This document shows positions 8,801 through 19,100 of a stretch of 52,926 nt of DNA, in pieces (positions within the stretch are counted from its first letter, which is position 1; each line of letters begins with the position of its first letter). A model generated the notes under the pieces. The model did no database searches. It saw only the letters and a list, made by a program, of their open reading frames with translations, and had not been told where the DNA came from. The stretch comes from Algicola sp. (GTDB taxonomy: Bacteria; Bacteroidota; Bacteroidia; Flavobacteriales; Flavobacteriaceae), in NCBI GenBank assembly GCA_018222835.1, contig JAAEZN010000012.1, positions 1-52,926 of the forward strand, written 5' to 3'. Position numbers and translations under genes: made by a program.

Positions 8801-9244
8801 GGCCAAAGGATCTGATTCCGTTCCCGAAACGTTTACAAATTGTTGCCAAGATCCTCCGTCTATGCGATATTCCCCAATAAAATAATTGTCATCCTCCATC
8901 TCATCTTCGTCATCCACATAAGTGTCCATGCTAAAGCTTACAAAATCGTAACCACTTATATTGATGGCGTTTACCAGCCATATTCCTTGATTGTCCAAGT
9001 TTCTTCCTCGAAGCGCAGAGTTTCTTGTGGATAATCTATCTCCAAGGTTTGTGTTCCAATCTGTGCCTAAAGGGCCTGTAGCCGTTCCCGATCGCGTATT
9101 GTTGGAGTAGCTATTAAAGTTTTCACTCCAAATAGTGGTTTGTGAAAACGAAAAGAAGGTTCCTAATAGGAAAAACGCCAATAATAGCATCCATCCAATT
9201 GGGAAATGGTTCAATTTCTTTTTGGAGACTGAGGTTGTGCCCAT
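5825..9244 (-). CDS. Large secreted PA14 / thrombospondin-3 / C-type lectin-like multidomain protein
   Basis: The 1139-residue protein starts with a signal peptide (residues about 1-35). An N-terminal beta-sandwich follows (about 36-190), then a PA14 domain (about 195-338, with '[14 protein letters not shown]'). Short calcium-binding DxDGDGxxD repeats of the thrombospondin type 3 kind lie at about 344-370 and 511-655, separated by another beta domain. A cadherin-like domain follows (about 656-775), then a C-type lectin-like domain (about 780-928, with 'GWIGASD', '[11 protein letters not shown]', '[16 protein letters not shown]', 'GSWND'), an HYR-like domain (about 941-1025) and an Ig-like domain. 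It ends in a basic tail, [17 protein letters not shown], rather than a textbook T9SS sorting domain. The architecture suggests a calcium-stabilised cell-surface or released glycan-binding adhesin. It is monocistronic with its own promoter. Substrate unknown. Confidence 0.85.
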   Translation of the reverse strand: MGTTSVSKKKLNHFPIGWMLLLAFFLLGTFFSFSQTTIWSENFNSYSNNTRSGTATGPLGTDWNTNLGDRLSTRNSALRGRNLDNQGIWLVNAINISGYDFVSFSMDTYVDDEDEMEDDNYFIGEYRIDGGSWQQFVNVSGTESDPLAPSYTVNLSTTGNTTLQIRVRMENDDSDQQYFIDNVIVQARSGLCNGEVDFEFYDSSPSGSTVDNIPTTGYIGSGTYSSFNVDSLQNQEDPGDANNFSIRYTGYIQIDTPGSYTFYTTSDDGSKLYIDGTEVVDNDGTHGSQERSGNITLTAGLHDIQVLFFENSGGENLSVAYQGPSISKQNIPFSKLYSTCSVGSADLDGDGIDDATDIDDDNDGILDVDECGGITGNFVQTATNLRHFSNPTNAEGSPGTAYAANPTTYPGSSSRLLLQFPVAIPIGTDVSIFVGADPAVSSTGIQIQRTNSSGTANSWITDVNGITPGSIREVTFTVSGSSLQYIRIEAWNAGARVHGASYPGTVDCTTVDTDGDGIPNYQDLDSDGDGIPDNVEAQTSSGYIAPSGNDANNNGLDDAYESTGISAIDTDGDGTPDFLDTDSDNDGINDTTEASLTLSGSDNDNDGLDNSIDTSTDYSDPGGDIDDPTNAIGGSLILPDSDGDLGSGGDLDFRDDTLDADDPPSITATGDQLYCPGSTIPVVESISITDPDSNTVDAVYIQITSNYDVSGDILNLTGTHPNITASWDTSEGRLLLNGPATLAEFEAAISAVEFQTTATVTSGDTRTFSIVLNEANYLESTGHYYEYVPSLGITWTAARDAAALRTFYGLQGYLATITVQDESDLLGAQAPGAGWIGASDATTEGDWYWVTGPEAGTLFWRGTSGGTAFGYEFWNTGEPNQSGDEDYAHITAPGVGLDGSWNDLSNTGASSGSYQPKGYLVEYGGMAGDPSYPNIAATTSITVDTIAPTASAPSPISVYCSDDIPAADITVISDEADNCTSNPTVTFISDVSDGGNNPETITRTYRVTDDAGNSIDVQQTITVTPFTVSTQPTDQTVVVGNSGGFTVAATNVDTYQWEVSTDGGSNFSTIVDGSEYTGTQTANLILNTPDANYNGFIYRVLVSNSSGSCTPLISDEALLTMKTGRVITNRGVTYRVNKN

Positions 9245-9263
9245 GTAGATATTAGATATGGAG

Positions 9264-9293
9264 CAAAATTATCTGGTTATGGTTAGGCGCAAA
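9264..9293 (-). promoter_or_regulatory. Promoter of the lectin-like gene
   Basis: On the minus strand TTTG (9293-9290), an 18-base spacer and TAATTTTG (9271-9264) give a full match to the Bacteroidota -33/-7 promoter pattern. The -7 box ends 20 bases before the start codon, implying a very short leader. The rest of the 340-base divergent interval up to rimP holds only the rimP promoter and leader hairpin. Confidence 0.6.
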
Positions 9294-9484
9294 ATATTTG
9301 TTGTGAAAGGTGATAAAAGGAATGTCAATCCCATAAATATGTAAACAATGTTGAATTTTGAAGTCACCTTCCCAAAAAACGAAAGAGTTGTACAAAATTG
9401 AAACTGTACACTCGTTAAATGAATTAAGAAATGGTAATTCGTTGAAAAATAGATGGACAACTTCTTTTTTTGTTTGCGGCGAGG

Positions 9485-9516
9485 TTGCACAAGCGATATA
9501 ATTTGTTGTATATTTG
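9485..9516 (+). promoter_or_regulatory. Promoter of the rimP-nusA-infB operon
   Basis: TTG (9485-9487), a 21-base spacer and TATATTTG (9509-9516) match the Bacteroidota promoter pattern. Transcription from here would include a leader of about 65 bases containing the hairpin at 9546-9566. Confidence 0.55.
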
Positions 9517-9545
9517 CAAAACTGAACGGATATAAAAGTATTCAT

Positions 9546-9570
9546 GAGGGGACCTTGAGTCCCCTCTTTT
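9546..9570 (+). promoter_or_regulatory. Terminator-like leader hairpin before rimP (possible attenuator)
   Basis: A perfect 8-bp stem, GAGGGGAC (9546-9553) with GTCCCCTC (9559-9566), closes a 5-base loop and is followed directly by TTTT. It lies between the rimP promoter and the rimP start (9585), so it is in the leader RNA rather than at the end of an upstream gene. The operon encodes NusA, a termination/antitermination factor, so attenuation controlled by NusA is a reasonable inference. Confidence 0.6.
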
Positions 9571-9584
9571 ATTACTCATTTCTT

Positions 9585-10046
9585 ATGTTGAAGGATAAAG
9601 TAGAATCGTTGTTGAACCAAGCATTGGAGGAACATCAGTCTCTGTTCTTGGTTGATTTTACCGTAGGGGGAGATAATGGGATCAAGGTTGTTTTGGATGG
9701 TGATAATGGAGTTAGCCTGCAGGATTGTATGAATGTGAGCAGGGCCATAGAGCACAACCTAGACCGGGAAGAAGAGGATTTTTCTTTGGAAGTAACTTCC
9801 GCAGGGGCCACTTCACCATTACGATTGCCGCGTCAGTACAATAAAAATATAGGAAGAAAATTACAGGTTAGGACCAGCTCCGAAGAATTGGAGGGAACAC
9901 TGGTGGAAGCCTCGACAGATAGTATTACCTTGGAATGGAAGGCAAGAGAGCCAAAACCAGTTGGTAAAGGAAAAGTTACGGTGAAGAAAAAGCAGGAAAT
10001 TGCCTTTTCTGACATAAAAGAAGCAAAAGTTAAATTAAAATTTTAA
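9585..10046 (+). CDS. rimP: Ribosome maturation factor RimP
   Basis: RimP assists late assembly of the 30S ribosomal subunit. I start it at the ATG at 9585 (153 residues, MLKDKVESLLNQAL...), which is the normal family length. A longer frame opening at 9453 would run back through the promoter and the leader hairpin and is rejected. The N-terminal alpha/beta domain (about 1-75) contains 'VDFTVGGDNGIKVVLDGDNGV', 'DCMNVSRAIE' and 'FSLEVTSAGATSPLRLPRQYNKNIGR', the region typical of RimP (usually S-P-G-x-x-x-P-L; here S-A-G-A-T-S-P-L). The C-terminal small beta barrel follows (about 85-153). It is the first gene of the conserved rimP-nusA-infB operon, with nusA 12 bases downstream. Confidence 0.95.
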   Translation: MLKDKVESLLNQALEEHQSLFLVDFTVGGDNGIKVVLDGDNGVSLQDCMNVSRAIEHNLDREEEDFSLEVTSAGATSPLRLPRQYNKNIGRKLQVRTSSEELEGTLVEASTDSITLEWKAREPKPVGKGKVTVKKKQEIAFSDIKEAKVKLKF

Positions 10047-10058
10047 TTGTAGTAGAAT

Positions 10059-11291
10059 ATGGAAAACCTAGCGCTCATCGAATCCTTTTCGGAATTTAAG
10101 GACGATAAGTTTATTGACAGGGTGACCCTTATGGCGATTTTGGAAGAAGTATTCCGAAGTGCGCTCAAGAAAAAATTTGGTTCTGACGACAATTTTGATA
10201 TAATTATCAACCCCGACAAAGGGGATTTGGAAATTTGGAGAAACCGAATCGTAGTCGAAGATGGTGAAGTAGAAGAACCGAATGAAGAAATTTCCTTGTC
10301 CGAGGCTAGAAAAATAGAACCGGATTTTGAGGTTGGGGAAGATGTTTCCGAAGAAGTTAAACTTATTGATCTAGGGAGGCGCGCAATCTTGGCATTGCGT
10401 CAAAACCTTATTTCCAAGATCCATGAGCACGACAATACTACCATCTACAAGCAGTTTAAAGATTTGGAGGGTGAGATTTACACGGCAGAGGTACATCATA
10501 TTAGACACCGTGCCGTAATTTTGTTGGACGACGAAGGCAACGAGATCATTCTTCCAAAGGAAAAACAAATCCCATCCGACTTTTTCCGTAAAGGGGACAA
10601 TGTTCGAGGGATTATTGAAAGTGTTGAGCTAAAAGGGAACAAACCTGCAATTATCATGTCCAGAACTTCCCCGAAATTCTTGGAGCAATTGTTCTTCCAA
10701 GAAATTCCAGAAGTTTTCGATGGTTTGATTTCCATCAAAAAAGCAGTTCGAATTCCAGGTGAAAAAGCAAAGGTCGCAGTTGACTCTTACGATGATAGAA
10801 TTGATCCCGTTGGCGCCTGTGTGGGTATGAAAGGATCTAGAATCCATGGAATTGTTCGTGAATTGGGCAATGAGAACATAGATGTGATCAACTGGACCAA
10901 TAATCCTCAATTAATGGTTACCCGAGCACTTAGTCCTGCTAGGGTGTCTTCCGTTAAGTTGAACGAGGAGAAGAAAACAGCCCAAGTTTATCTAAAGCCA
11001 GAGGAAGTGTCCAAGGCTATTGGTAGGGGTGGTCATAACATTCGATTGGCAGGCCAATTGACTGGTTACGAAATAGATGTGTTCCGTGAAGGCGTAGAGG
11101 AAGATGTAGAGCTTACAGAATTCTCAGATGAAATAGAAGGCTGGGTGATAGAGGAGTTCAAGAAAATAGGATTGGACACTGCACGTAGCGTTTTGGAACA
11201 AGATGTAAAAGATTTGGCGAAGCGAACAGATCTTGAAGAAGAAACAATCCAAGAGGTAGTTCGTATCCTCAAGGAAGAATTTGAAGATTAG
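10059..11291 (+). CDS. nusA: Transcription termination/antitermination factor NusA
   Basis: NusA binds RNA polymerase and nascent RNA and modulates pausing, termination and antitermination. The 410-residue product has the N-terminal RNAP-binding domain (about 1-130), an S1 domain (about 135-200, with 'EVHHIRHRAVILLDDEGNEI'), and two KH domains (about 230-350) containing 'VGACVGMKGSRIHGIVRELGNE' in parts and 'EEVSKAIGRGGHNIRLA'. It ends with an acidic helical tail. There are no C-terminal acidic repeat domains like those of Escherichia coli NusA, which is normal for this phylum. It sits 12 bases after rimP and 42 before infB. The operon leader hairpin could make NusA a regulator of its own synthesis, as known in other bacteria. 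Confidence 0.97.
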   Translation: MENLALIESFSEFKDDKFIDRVTLMAILEEVFRSALKKKFGSDDNFDIIINPDKGDLEIWRNRIVVEDGEVEEPNEEISLSEARKIEPDFEVGEDVSEEVKLIDLGRRAILALRQNLISKIHEHDNTTIYKQFKDLEGEIYTAEVHHIRHRAVILLDDEGNEIILPKEKQIPSDFFRKGDNVRGIIESVELKGNKPAIIMSRTSPKFLEQLFFQEIPEVFDGLISIKKAVRIPGEKAKVAVDSYDDRIDPVGACVGMKGSRIHGIVRELGNENIDVINWTNNPQLMVTRALSPARVSSVKLNEEKKTAQVYLKPEEVSKAIGRGGHNIRLAGQLTGYEIDVFREGVEEDVELTEFSDEIEGWVIEEFKKIGLDTARSVLEQDVKDLAKRTDLEEETIQEVVRILKEEFED

Positions 11292-11333
11292 GCTTATATT
11301 AGCAGCGAAAATTTAGGGCAAGTAAAATAGTTT

Positions 11334-14087
11334 ATGGCAGAAAATCCAACAATACGACTTAATAAAGTTCTTAGAGAATTGAACATTTCACTGGATAGAG
11401 CGGTCGACTATCTCAACTCGGAAGGGCATGAGGTAGAAGCACGTCCTACCACTAAGATTTCCAATGAGGTGTATCAAGTTCTGTTGGATGAATTCCAAAC
11501 GGATAAGAGCAAAAAGGTTGCTTCCAAGGAAGTTGGTGAGGAAAAGAGAAAAGAGAAGGAAGCTATCCGAATGCGAATGGAGAAGGAGCAGGAGGAGCGC
11601 AGGTTGGCCAAAGAAAAGAAAGAAGCCGAGCAGCAGGTCGTAAAGGCCAAAGCTGAATTATCCGGCCCCAAGACCGTGGGTAAAATAGATTTGGACAAAA
11701 AACCTGAACAGCCTAAAAAGGAAGAACCCAAACAGGAAGAGACTCCAAAGGCCGAACCCGAAAAGGTTCAAGAGGAAGCTCCGGAAAAAACTCCGGAAAA
11801 AGAGACTCCAAAGGTCGAGGTTCCAGCTCCTGTAAAGGAAAAACCGGAAGAAAAAGTAGTGGAAAAGGTCGAGGTCGAGGTGAAGAAGGAAGAAGAAAAG
11901 CAGCCTTCGGAAGAAGTTGGCACCGGAACCATAAAGACCAATTACCAAAAACTTTCCGGTCCTAAAATTACTGGAGATAAAATAGATCTATCGCAGTTTA
12001 AAAAGCCTGCAAAAAAGAAGAAAGAAGAGGCCCAAAAACCAAAAGCGGGAGCTTCGGATGGTGCAGAGCGTAAAAAGCGAAGAAGACGAATAGTTAAAAA
12101 TGGCCCACAAACCGGTGGTGGCCGAAATAACAGAGGGGGCGCGGGCAGAAAAGGACAACGTTCCAATGCGCCCAAGGTAGAGCCTACCGAAGAAGAAGTG
12201 CAAAAGCAAGTACGGGAAACCTTGGAAAAACTTCAAGGTAAATCCAGTAAGGGCAGAGGTGCAAAATATAGAAGGGAGAAAAGAGATCAGCACCGTCAAC
12301 AAACTGAAAAAGATCTTGAACAACAGGAATTGGAAAGCAAGATTCTTAAGGTGACCGAGTTTGTTACGGTCAATGAACTTGCTACAATGATGAGTGTTTC
12401 CTCTACCCAGATTATTTCGGCTTGTATGTCCTTGGGTATCATGGTAACCATGAATCAGCGATTGGATGCTGAAACCCTTTCCATTGTTGCGGACGAATTT
12501 GGTTTTGAAGTTGAGTTTGTAACAGCGGAAATCGAGGAAACCATTGATGAGGTAGAGGATGCTCCCGAAGATTTAAAGCCAAGAGCGCCGATAGTTACCG
12601 TAATGGGGCACGTTGACCACGGTAAAACATCGCTTTTGGATTATATCCGTGAGGAAAATGTAATCGCCGGGGAAAGTGGTGGAATCACACAGCATATTGG
12701 TGCTTATGGTGTATCACTGGAAGACGGTCAAAGAATAGCTTTCTTGGATACTCCGGGTCACGAAGCGTTTACCGCGATGAGGGCACGTGGAGCACAGGTA
12801 ACCGATATTGCCATTATCGTTATTGCAGCGGATGATGATATCATGCCACAAACGAAAGAAGCCATCAGTCATGCCCAAGCAGCCGGTGTGCCAATAGTGT
12901 TTGCGATCAACAAAGTGGATAAGCCTACGGCAAACCCGGACAAGATCAAAGAAGGATTGGCACAAATGAATCTATTGGTCGAAGATTGGGGAGGTAAAGT
13001 GCAATCGCACGATATTTCCGCAAAAACCGGTCAAGGAGTAAAGGAACTTTTGGAAAAAGTGCTATTGGAGGCAGAGTTGTTGGAGTTGAAAGCAAATCCA
13101 GAACGTTTGGCCACAGGAACCGTGGTAGAAGCATTTTTGGACAAGGGACGGGGCTATGTGGCGACCATTTTGGTCCAGACCGGTACTTTGAACATAGGTG
13201 ATTATGTACTTGCAGGAACCTGCAGTGGTAAGGTTAAGGCCATGCAGGATGAAAGAGGCCATAATATTGTAAGCGCAGGACCTTCCACGCCAATATCAAT
13301 TTTGGGATTGGATGGAGCACCGCAGGCAGGTGATAAGTTCCATGTGTTGGAAGATGAACGGGAAGCCAAGCAAATTGCGGCAAAACGTTCCCAATTACAG
13401 CGCGAACAATCTGTGAGGACACAACGTCATATCACTTTGGATGAAATTGGACGTAGAATTGCGTTGGGCGATTTCCAAGAGTTGAACATTATCCTTAAAG
13501 GTGATGTGGACGGTTCTGTGGAAGCATTGACCGACTCGTTCCAAAAATTATCGACAGATGAGATTCAAGTGAATATCATACATAAAGGTGTTGGTGCAAT
13601 AACAGAATCCGATGTATTGTTGGCAAGTGCTTCCGATGCAATTATAATTGGATTTAATGTTAGGCCAATGGGTAATGCAAGAACCATTGCTGATAAAGAG
13701 GAAATTGATATCAGAACTTACTCCATCATTTATGATGCCATCAATGATCTCAAAGATGCGATGGAAGGTATGTTGTCGCCAGTGATGAAAGAAGAGATTA
13801 CAGGTAATGCCGAGATTAGGGAAACTTTCAAAATTTCGAAAGTAGGAACTATAGCCGGTTGTATGGTTACCAGTGGTAAGATCTTTAGGAACTCCAATAT
13901 TAGGTTGATTAGGGACGGTGTGGTGATCTACACTGGAGAATTGGCCTCGTTGAAGCGATTTAAAGATGATGTAAAAGAAGTATCCAAAGGATACGATTGC
14001 GGACTTCAGGTCAGAAATTATAATGATATTAGGGAAGGGGATATAGTTGAGGCCTTCCAAGAAGTAGCAGTGAAGAAAAAGCTGTAA
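11334..14087 (+). CDS. infB: Translation initiation factor IF-2
   Basis: IF-2 is the GTPase that places initiator tRNA on the 30S subunit and promotes subunit joining. The 917-residue protein has an IF2 N-terminal motif (about 1-55) and a long low-complexity linker rich in Lys, Glu and Pro (about 60-320), with a strongly basic Arg/Gly patch near residues 245-285. A second IF2_N motif follows (about 335-385), then the G domain from about residue 420. GTPase motifs are clear: [30 protein letters not shown] and SAK. Domains II, III and IV complete the C-terminus. The linker is the usual variable part of IF-2 and is unusually charged here. A strong terminator follows 23 bases after the stop. Confidence 0.98.
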   Translation: MAENPTIRLNKVLRELNISLDRAVDYLNSEGHEVEARPTTKISNEVYQVLLDEFQTDKSKKVASKEVGEEKRKEKEAIRMRMEKEQEERRLAKEKKEAEQQVVKAKAELSGPKTVGKIDLDKKPEQPKKEEPKQEETPKAEPEKVQEEAPEKTPEKETPKVEVPAPVKEKPEEKVVEKVEVEVKKEEEKQPSEEVGTGTIKTNYQKLSGPKITGDKIDLSQFKKPAKKKKEEAQKPKAGASDGAERKKRRRRIVKNGPQTGGGRNNRGGAGRKGQRSNAPKVEPTEEEVQKQVRETLEKLQGKSSKGRGAKYRREKRDQHRQQTEKDLEQQELESKILKVTEFVTVNELATMMSVSSTQIISACMSLGIMVTMNQRLDAETLSIVADEFGFEVEFVTAEIEETIDEVEDAPEDLKPRAPIVTVMGHVDHGKTSLLDYIREENVIAGESGGITQHIGAYGVSLEDGQRIAFLDTPGHEAFTAMRARGAQVTDIAIIVIAADDDIMPQTKEAISHAQAAGVPIVFAINKVDKPTANPDKIKEGLAQMNLLVEDWGGKVQSHDISAKTGQGVKELLEKVLLEAELLELKANPERLATGTVVEAFLDKGRGYVATILVQTGTLNIGDYVLAGTCSGKVKAMQDERGHNIVSAGPSTPISILGLDGAPQAGDKFHVLEDEREAKQIAAKRSQLQREQSVRTQRHITLDEIGRRIALGDFQELNIILKGDVDGSVEALTDSFQKLSTDEIQVNIIHKGVGAITESDVLLASASDAIIIGFNVRPMGNARTIADKEEIDIRTYSIIYDAINDLKDAMEGMLSPVMKEEITGNAEIRETFKISKVGTIAGCMVTSGKIFRNSNIRLIRDGVVIYTGELASLKRFKDDVKEVSKGYDCGLQVRNYNDIREGDIVEAFQEVAVKKKL

Positions 14088-14110
14088 GCAAGTAAATAAT
14101 AGATATAAAA

Positions 14111-14138
14111 AATCCCGCTCTAAGGCGGGATTTTTTTA
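14111..14138. terminator. Bidirectional terminator between infB and the SPOR gene
   Basis: AATCCCGC (14111-14118) pairs perfectly with GCGGGATT (14125-14132) around a 6-base loop. There is a T run on the right (14131-14137) and an A run on the left (14107-14112), so it can end transcription of infB on the plus strand and of the convergent SPOR gene on the minus strand. It overlaps the stop-codon region of the latter. Confidence 0.9.
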
Positions 14139-14513
14139 TGATTTGGAAGTGATTTCCTCAGGTTTGAGGAGCATGGCCTCTGGATATTTTTTTCGTACTT
14201 CGAGGTACTTTCGTTCAGCTTCCAATTTGGTTTTGAATTTTCCTAACCTAACACGGTAAGTAGGGGATTCAAACTCTATTTTGGAATACCAATTGGGGAA
14301 ATCGACCTCCACCTGATTTAATAGATTTTGAGCCTTTTCGTAATTGCCAAAACCTACCTGAATCTGATAAAACCCGCTATTCGCGTTTACCTTGGTGTAA
14401 AGTTCTACCAATTGATTGATTTTTGAATCTTGTTGAATGGTCACTTGGGCTTCTTGTGCGGAAACCTGGGCGGCCAAGCCAATAAAAATTGCTGTAAATA
14501 GCGTGGTTTTCAT
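14136..14513 (-). CDS. Exported SPOR-domain protein
   Basis: The 125-residue product has a Sec signal peptide (about 1-19, cleavage near VSA-QE), a short spacer, and one SPOR domain (about 45-120). SPOR landmarks are 'FYQIQVGFGNYEKAQNLLNQV', then 'YRVRLGKFKTKLEAERKYLEVRKKYPEA' in parts, with the two repeated beta-alpha-beta halves. SPOR domains bind septal peptidoglycan lacking stem peptides, so the protein is likely periplasmic and linked to cell-wall turnover or division. It is single-gene, convergent with infB, and has its own promoter. The role is inferred from the domain alone. Confidence 0.88.
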   Translation of the reverse strand: MKTTLFTAIFIGLAAQVSAQEAQVTIQQDSKINQLVELYTKVNANSGFYQIQVGFGNYEKAQNLLNQVEVDFPNWYSKIEFESPTYRVRLGKFKTKLEAERKYLEVRKKYPEAMLLKPEEITSKS

Positions 14514-14546
14514 GTTGTTTCTGTATTGTATTTTTAACGCTTAATG

Positions 14547-14574
14547 CAAAAGTAAATTATTATAGATTAAACAA
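14547..14574 (-). promoter_or_regulatory. Promoter of the SPOR-domain gene
   Basis: On the minus strand TTG (14574-14572), a 17-base spacer and TACTTTTG (14554-14547) match the Bacteroidota promoter pattern. The -7 box lies 33 bases before the start codon. Confidence 0.6.
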
Positions 14575-14653
14575 GTTGGCACAAAGTTATTTAGAATCTT
14601 TATAAATTATCAGTTATAAATACCTTAACATTTCAAAAAATGCCTGTATGTCT

Positions 14654-14661
14654 TACTTTTG
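14654..14661 (+). promoter_or_regulatory. Candidate -7 element for the act-cox operon
   Basis: TACTTTTG matches TAnnTTTG about 88 bases before the chosen actA start. No good -33 TTTG is visible at the right distance, so this promoter may be weak or need an activator. No other TAnnTTTG was noticed in the 235-base divergent interval on this strand. Confidence 0.4.
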
Positions 14662-14748
14662 TGACCACTCTTGGTAGGGGGAAAAGCTATTGTTCTCAAA
14701 CTCAATAGAAAGAATCGTGCCAAGGATTTCGATAGAAATTTCACGAAT

Positions 14749-16116
14749 ATGAAAAAGGTTTTATACCGCCATCTATTTTCAAAAGTTTTAGGTTTAACTT
14801 TCCTATTGTTCTCCACATCTTTTTATGCTCAGGAAGAAGCTGAAGCGGCTGCCGATGTTACGGCGGAAGAAACAGTGGGTGCTACTGGAGGGGATCCGGT
14901 AAAGGGAAAACAACTTTTCAATCAGAATTGTGCTGCCTGTCACGCCATGGAGCGTAAAATGACAGGGCCTGCGTTGGCCAATGTGGAAGCAAGATTGGTC
15001 GAGGATGAGGGGTTGGACAAAGAGTGGATTTATGAGTGGATCAAGAATAGCCCTGCTATGATTTCTGCTGGTGACGCTTATGCTGTTAAGATTTATCAGG
15101 AGTACAATCAAGCGGCAATGACTCCGTTCCCGACTTTGTCGAATCAGGATATTGACGATATTTTAGCATATACTGCTGCGCCACCACCTGCGCCTGCTGC
15201 TGCGACGGCTGCTGCAAGTTCTGGAGGAGAAGCTGGAGGGTCCACTTCCGGAATATCCAATGAAATAATTCTGGGTGCATTGGTATTGGTGTTCGGTCTG
15301 TTGGTCATGATGTTGATCTTGGTGAACAAGACCTTGCGTAGGATTGCCGAGGCCAATGGAGTGGTGATTGAGCAGGAAAAGGAAAAACGTTTGCCAATCT
15401 GGAAAGCTTTCGTTCAAAATCAGTTCTTGGTTCTGGTGAGTGTGGTGTTCTTGCTTTTGGCAAGTGCATATTTCGCATACGGATGGATGATGCAGGTAGG
15501 TATTGATCAAGGGTATGCTCCGGTTCAGCCAATACACTATTCACATAAAATCCACGCTGGAGACAATAAGATAGAGTGTAAATATTGCCACTCTTCTGCA
15601 AGAACTTCCAAGCATTCAGGGATTCCTTCCCTCAATGTTTGTATGAACTGTCATAAGTCGATTTACGAATACACTGGAAACCCTGAAGGTCCTTCGGCTG
15701 AAGATTTGGCCAATGGATATACCAATGAGTTCTATACTGGAGAGATCAAGAAGTTGTATAAAGCTGTTGGATGGGACGAGGAAAACCAAAGTTATACTGG
15801 TGAGACCCAGCCAGTGGAGTGGGTGAGAATTCACAACTTGCCTGATTTTGCATACTTCAATCACTCGCAACACGTATCCGTAGCTGGAATAGAGTGTCAG
15901 ACCTGTCACGGTCCAGTAGAGGAGATGGAGGTAATGTATCAGCATGCGCCTTTGACCATGGGATGGTGTATCAACTGTCACAGAGAGACCAATGTGAAGG
16001 TTGAAGGTAATGAGTACTACGAGGCAATCCATGAGGAATTGTCCAAAAAGTATGGTGTTGAAGAATTGACCGCGGCAATGATGGGCGGTTTGGAATGTGG
16101 TAAGTGTCACTATTAA
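14749..16116 (+). CDS. actA: Alternative complex III subunit A, hexahaem cytochrome c
   Basis: ActA is the multihaem electron-exit subunit of alternative complex III, which oxidises menaquinol and feeds the terminal oxidase. I start at the ATG at 14749 (455 residues) because it gives a signal peptide (MKKVLYRHLF... to about residue 27, FYA-QEE); an earlier ATG at 14671 only adds a charged stretch. A class I monohaem domain comes first (CAACH 61-65, likely Met ligand 124). A Pro/Ala-rich linker and two membrane segments (about 172-193 and 223-245) follow, then a pentahaem domain with CKYCH 277-281, CMNCH 298-302, CQTCH 383-387, CINCH 407-411 and CGKCH 450-454. The extra N-terminal haem domain makes six haems in one chain. 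First gene of actABCDEF-coxBA. Confidence 0.93.
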   Translation: MKKVLYRHLFSKVLGLTFLLFSTSFYAQEEAEAAADVTAEETVGATGGDPVKGKQLFNQNCAACHAMERKMTGPALANVEARLVEDEGLDKEWIYEWIKNSPAMISAGDAYAVKIYQEYNQAAMTPFPTLSNQDIDDILAYTAAPPPAPAAATAAASSGGEAGGSTSGISNEIILGALVLVFGLLVMMLILVNKTLRRIAEANGVVIEQEKEKRLPIWKAFVQNQFLVLVSVVFLLLASAYFAYGWMMQVGIDQGYAPVQPIHYSHKIHAGDNKIECKYCHSSARTSKHSGIPSLNVCMNCHKSIYEYTGNPEGPSAEDLANGYTNEFYTGEIKKLYKAVGWDEENQSYTGETQPVEWVRIHNLPDFAYFNHSQHVSVAGIECQTCHGPVEEMEVMYQHAPLTMGWCINCHRETNVKVEGNEYYEAIHEELSKKYGVEELTAAMMGGLECGKCHY

Positions 16117-16148
16117 GAATTAAAAGAAGATAATCTCAGATATATCGT

Positions 16149-19100
16149 ATGGCATCAAACAAAAAATATTGGAAAAGTGAAGCGGAGTTGAATCCGAACG
16201 ATTCCATTGTTGAGGCGCTAAGAAACAACGAGTTTACAGAGGAGATTCCTGTTGATGAGTTTTTGGGCGACAAGGAGAATTTGTCCGCCTCCAATACATC
16301 AAGAAGGGATTTCTTGAAATATGTCGGATTCAGTACTGCGGCAGCTACCGTTGCAGCGTGCGAAGGTCCTGTTCATAAATCCATTCCGTATGTGGTTCAA
16401 CCGGACAATATAGTTCCTGGTGTGGCCAATTATTACGCTACTACTATAGCGGATGGTTTTGATTTTGCCAGTATTTTGGTAAAGACCAGGGAGGGAAGGC
16501 CGATCAAAATTGAAAACAACACGGATGCCAAGGTGAACGGTGGCGCCAATGCAAGGGTACAGGCTTCTGTTTTATCCTTGTATGATAGTAAGAGGGTTCA
16601 AGGTCCTATGACCAATGGTGAGCCTATGGAGTGGAAGGTGTTGGATGCAACGGTGATGGCCAAGTTGAACTCTTTGAAAGGTGCAAGCAAGCAAATTGTG
16701 CTTCTTACGCAGACTTATGCGAGTCCTTCTACTGCAAAATTAATTTCTGAATTTAAGGCGGCTTACGGTGAAAACGTGAACCATGTAGTTTACGATGCAA
16801 TTTCCGAAGATGCTGCCCTTAATGCATATAATAAGGCCTACGGTGAGCGTGCCTTGGCCGATTACGATTTTGAAAAAGCAGAGTTGATTGTTTCCTTCGG
16901 TGCCGATTTCTTGGGAGATTGGCAAGGTGGGGGCTACGATTCCAGTTATGCTAAAGGACGTGTTCCGAAGAACGGAAAAATGTCTAGGCACATTCAGATG
17001 GAGTCCAATATGTCTTTGGCCGGTGCAAATGCCGATAAAAGATATCCAATGACGCCTACCCAGCAGAAAATTGCCCTTGCCAAATTGTATGGTAAGTTAA
17101 ATGGAAGCAGTGTTGGTGGTGGTACATCAGATGTTGATGCGGCTGTGGATCAAGTTGCTGCCGAGATCAAAAAAGCAGGTAGCAAAGCAGTTGTTGTTAG
17201 TGGTTTGAATGACGAGAACGCACAATCAGTTGTGTTGGCGATCAATAAATTGTTAGCTAGTGAGGCATTTGACCCCGCTAACCCAAAATATGTCCGTCAA
17301 GGAGATGCTGCGAAAGTAAACAAGTTGGTTGCTGATATGAATGCTGGTCGTGTGGGTATGTTGATCACAGATGGAGTGAATCCTGCTTACTCGTTGCCAA
17401 ACGCAGAAGAGTTTATCGCTGGTTTGGATCAAGTTGACCTTTCCGTGGCTTTCGCCTTTAATAATGATGAGACAGCTCAATCATCCGATTATGTTGCTGC
17501 AGCTTCACATTATTTAGAGTCTTGGGGAGATGCGGAGTTCAAAAAAGGACAATATAGCTTAATGCAGCCCGCCATTCGTGAGTTGTTTGATACGAGACAG
17601 TTTCAGACAGCGCTTTTGAAATGGATGGGCGTTGAGAAAACATATTACGAATACATTAAGGAAACTTGGAATACCGATATCCTTCAAGGTGGTTCTTGGA
17701 ACAAGGCTTTGCAGGATGGTGTTTTTGAAGTTTCTGTAATAAATACAGATACTGAGGAAGCTGCTTCTGTGTCCGAAACTGAGGAGGAACAAGTAGAGAT
17801 TGTTCCAATAGCCTCTGCAGTGCGCTCTTTGGCTAATTCTACTAGCTCTGGAACGGAGTTGGTGCTTTACTCCAAAGTGGGTATGGGTGATGGTCGTCAG
17901 GCCAACAACCCTTGGTTGCAAGAGTTTCCTGATCCGATCTCGAGGGTGTCTTGGGATAACTATGTTACAGTTTCCAAAGCGGATGCCGAAACATGGGATT
18001 TGGAAAACACGATCGTTGCAGATGGTGGTCTAAATGGTAGTTATGTGAACCTGACCGTAGATGGAAAAGTGTTGGAAGGTGTTCCGGTAATTGTGCAGCC
18101 GGGTCAGGCGGTAGGTACCGTTGGGCTTTCTTTTGGATACGGTAAAAAAGCTGGAATGCAGCTGGAGATGGCCACTGGGGTCAATGCATATACTTTGTAT
18201 GGCAATTTTTCCGATGTGCAATCGGTTACTGTAGAAAAATCCGCTGGTGTTCATGAGTTTGCGTGTGTGCAATCTCAAAAAACATTGATGGGTAGGGGAG
18301 ATATCATCAAGGAAACTACTTTGGAGATCTTCAATACAAAGGATCATGCAGAATGGAACCCAATGCCGCACGTATCGTTGAATCATCAGGGAATTCCTGT
18401 TACTTCGCCAGACGCGGATCTTTGGGAAGAATTTGATAGAAGCATAGGGCATCATTTTAACTTATCCATCGATTTGAATGCATGTACCGGTTGTGGTGCT
18501 TGTGTTATCGCTTGTCATGCAGAGAACAATGTTCCTGTGGTTGGTAAAATGGAAATACGTCGTTCTAGAGATATGCACTGGTTGCGTATTGATAGGTATT
18601 ACTCTTCCGAAGAGACCTTTGAGCAGGATAATGAGAAGAAAGATGGAATGGATGGTCTTTGGGGAGACAATGGTTCTCTTGGAGGATTTAGGGAAATGGA
18701 AGATCCATCTGCCAATCCACAAGTAGCTTTCCAGCCGGTAATGTGCCAGCACTGTAATCACGCTCCTTGTGAAACTGTATGTCCGGTAGCGGCAACATCA
18801 CACAGTAGGCAAGGGCAAAACCATATGGCATATAACCGTTGTGTAGGTACGAGATATTGTGCCAACAACTGTCCGTATAAAGTTCGTAGATTCAACTGGT
18901 TCTTGTACAATAACAACGACGAGTTCGATTTCAATATGAACAATGATTTGGGTAAAATGGTACTTAACCCAGATGTTAACGTTCGTTCCAGAGGTGTGAT
19001 GGAGAAATGTTCAATGTGTATCCAAATGACTCAAAAAACCATTTTGGATGCCAAGAGAGATGGACGAGTTGTTAAAGATGGTGAGTTCCAGACTGCCTGT

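Noticed and set aside
9453-9584. N-terminal extension of RimP
   Set aside because: It would translate through the -7 promoter box and the leader hairpin, and adds 44 residues not typical of RimP.
14671-14748. Twenty-six-codon extension of ActA
   Set aside because: The added residues are highly basic and precede a complete signal peptide; the start lies about 10 bases from the candidate -7 box.
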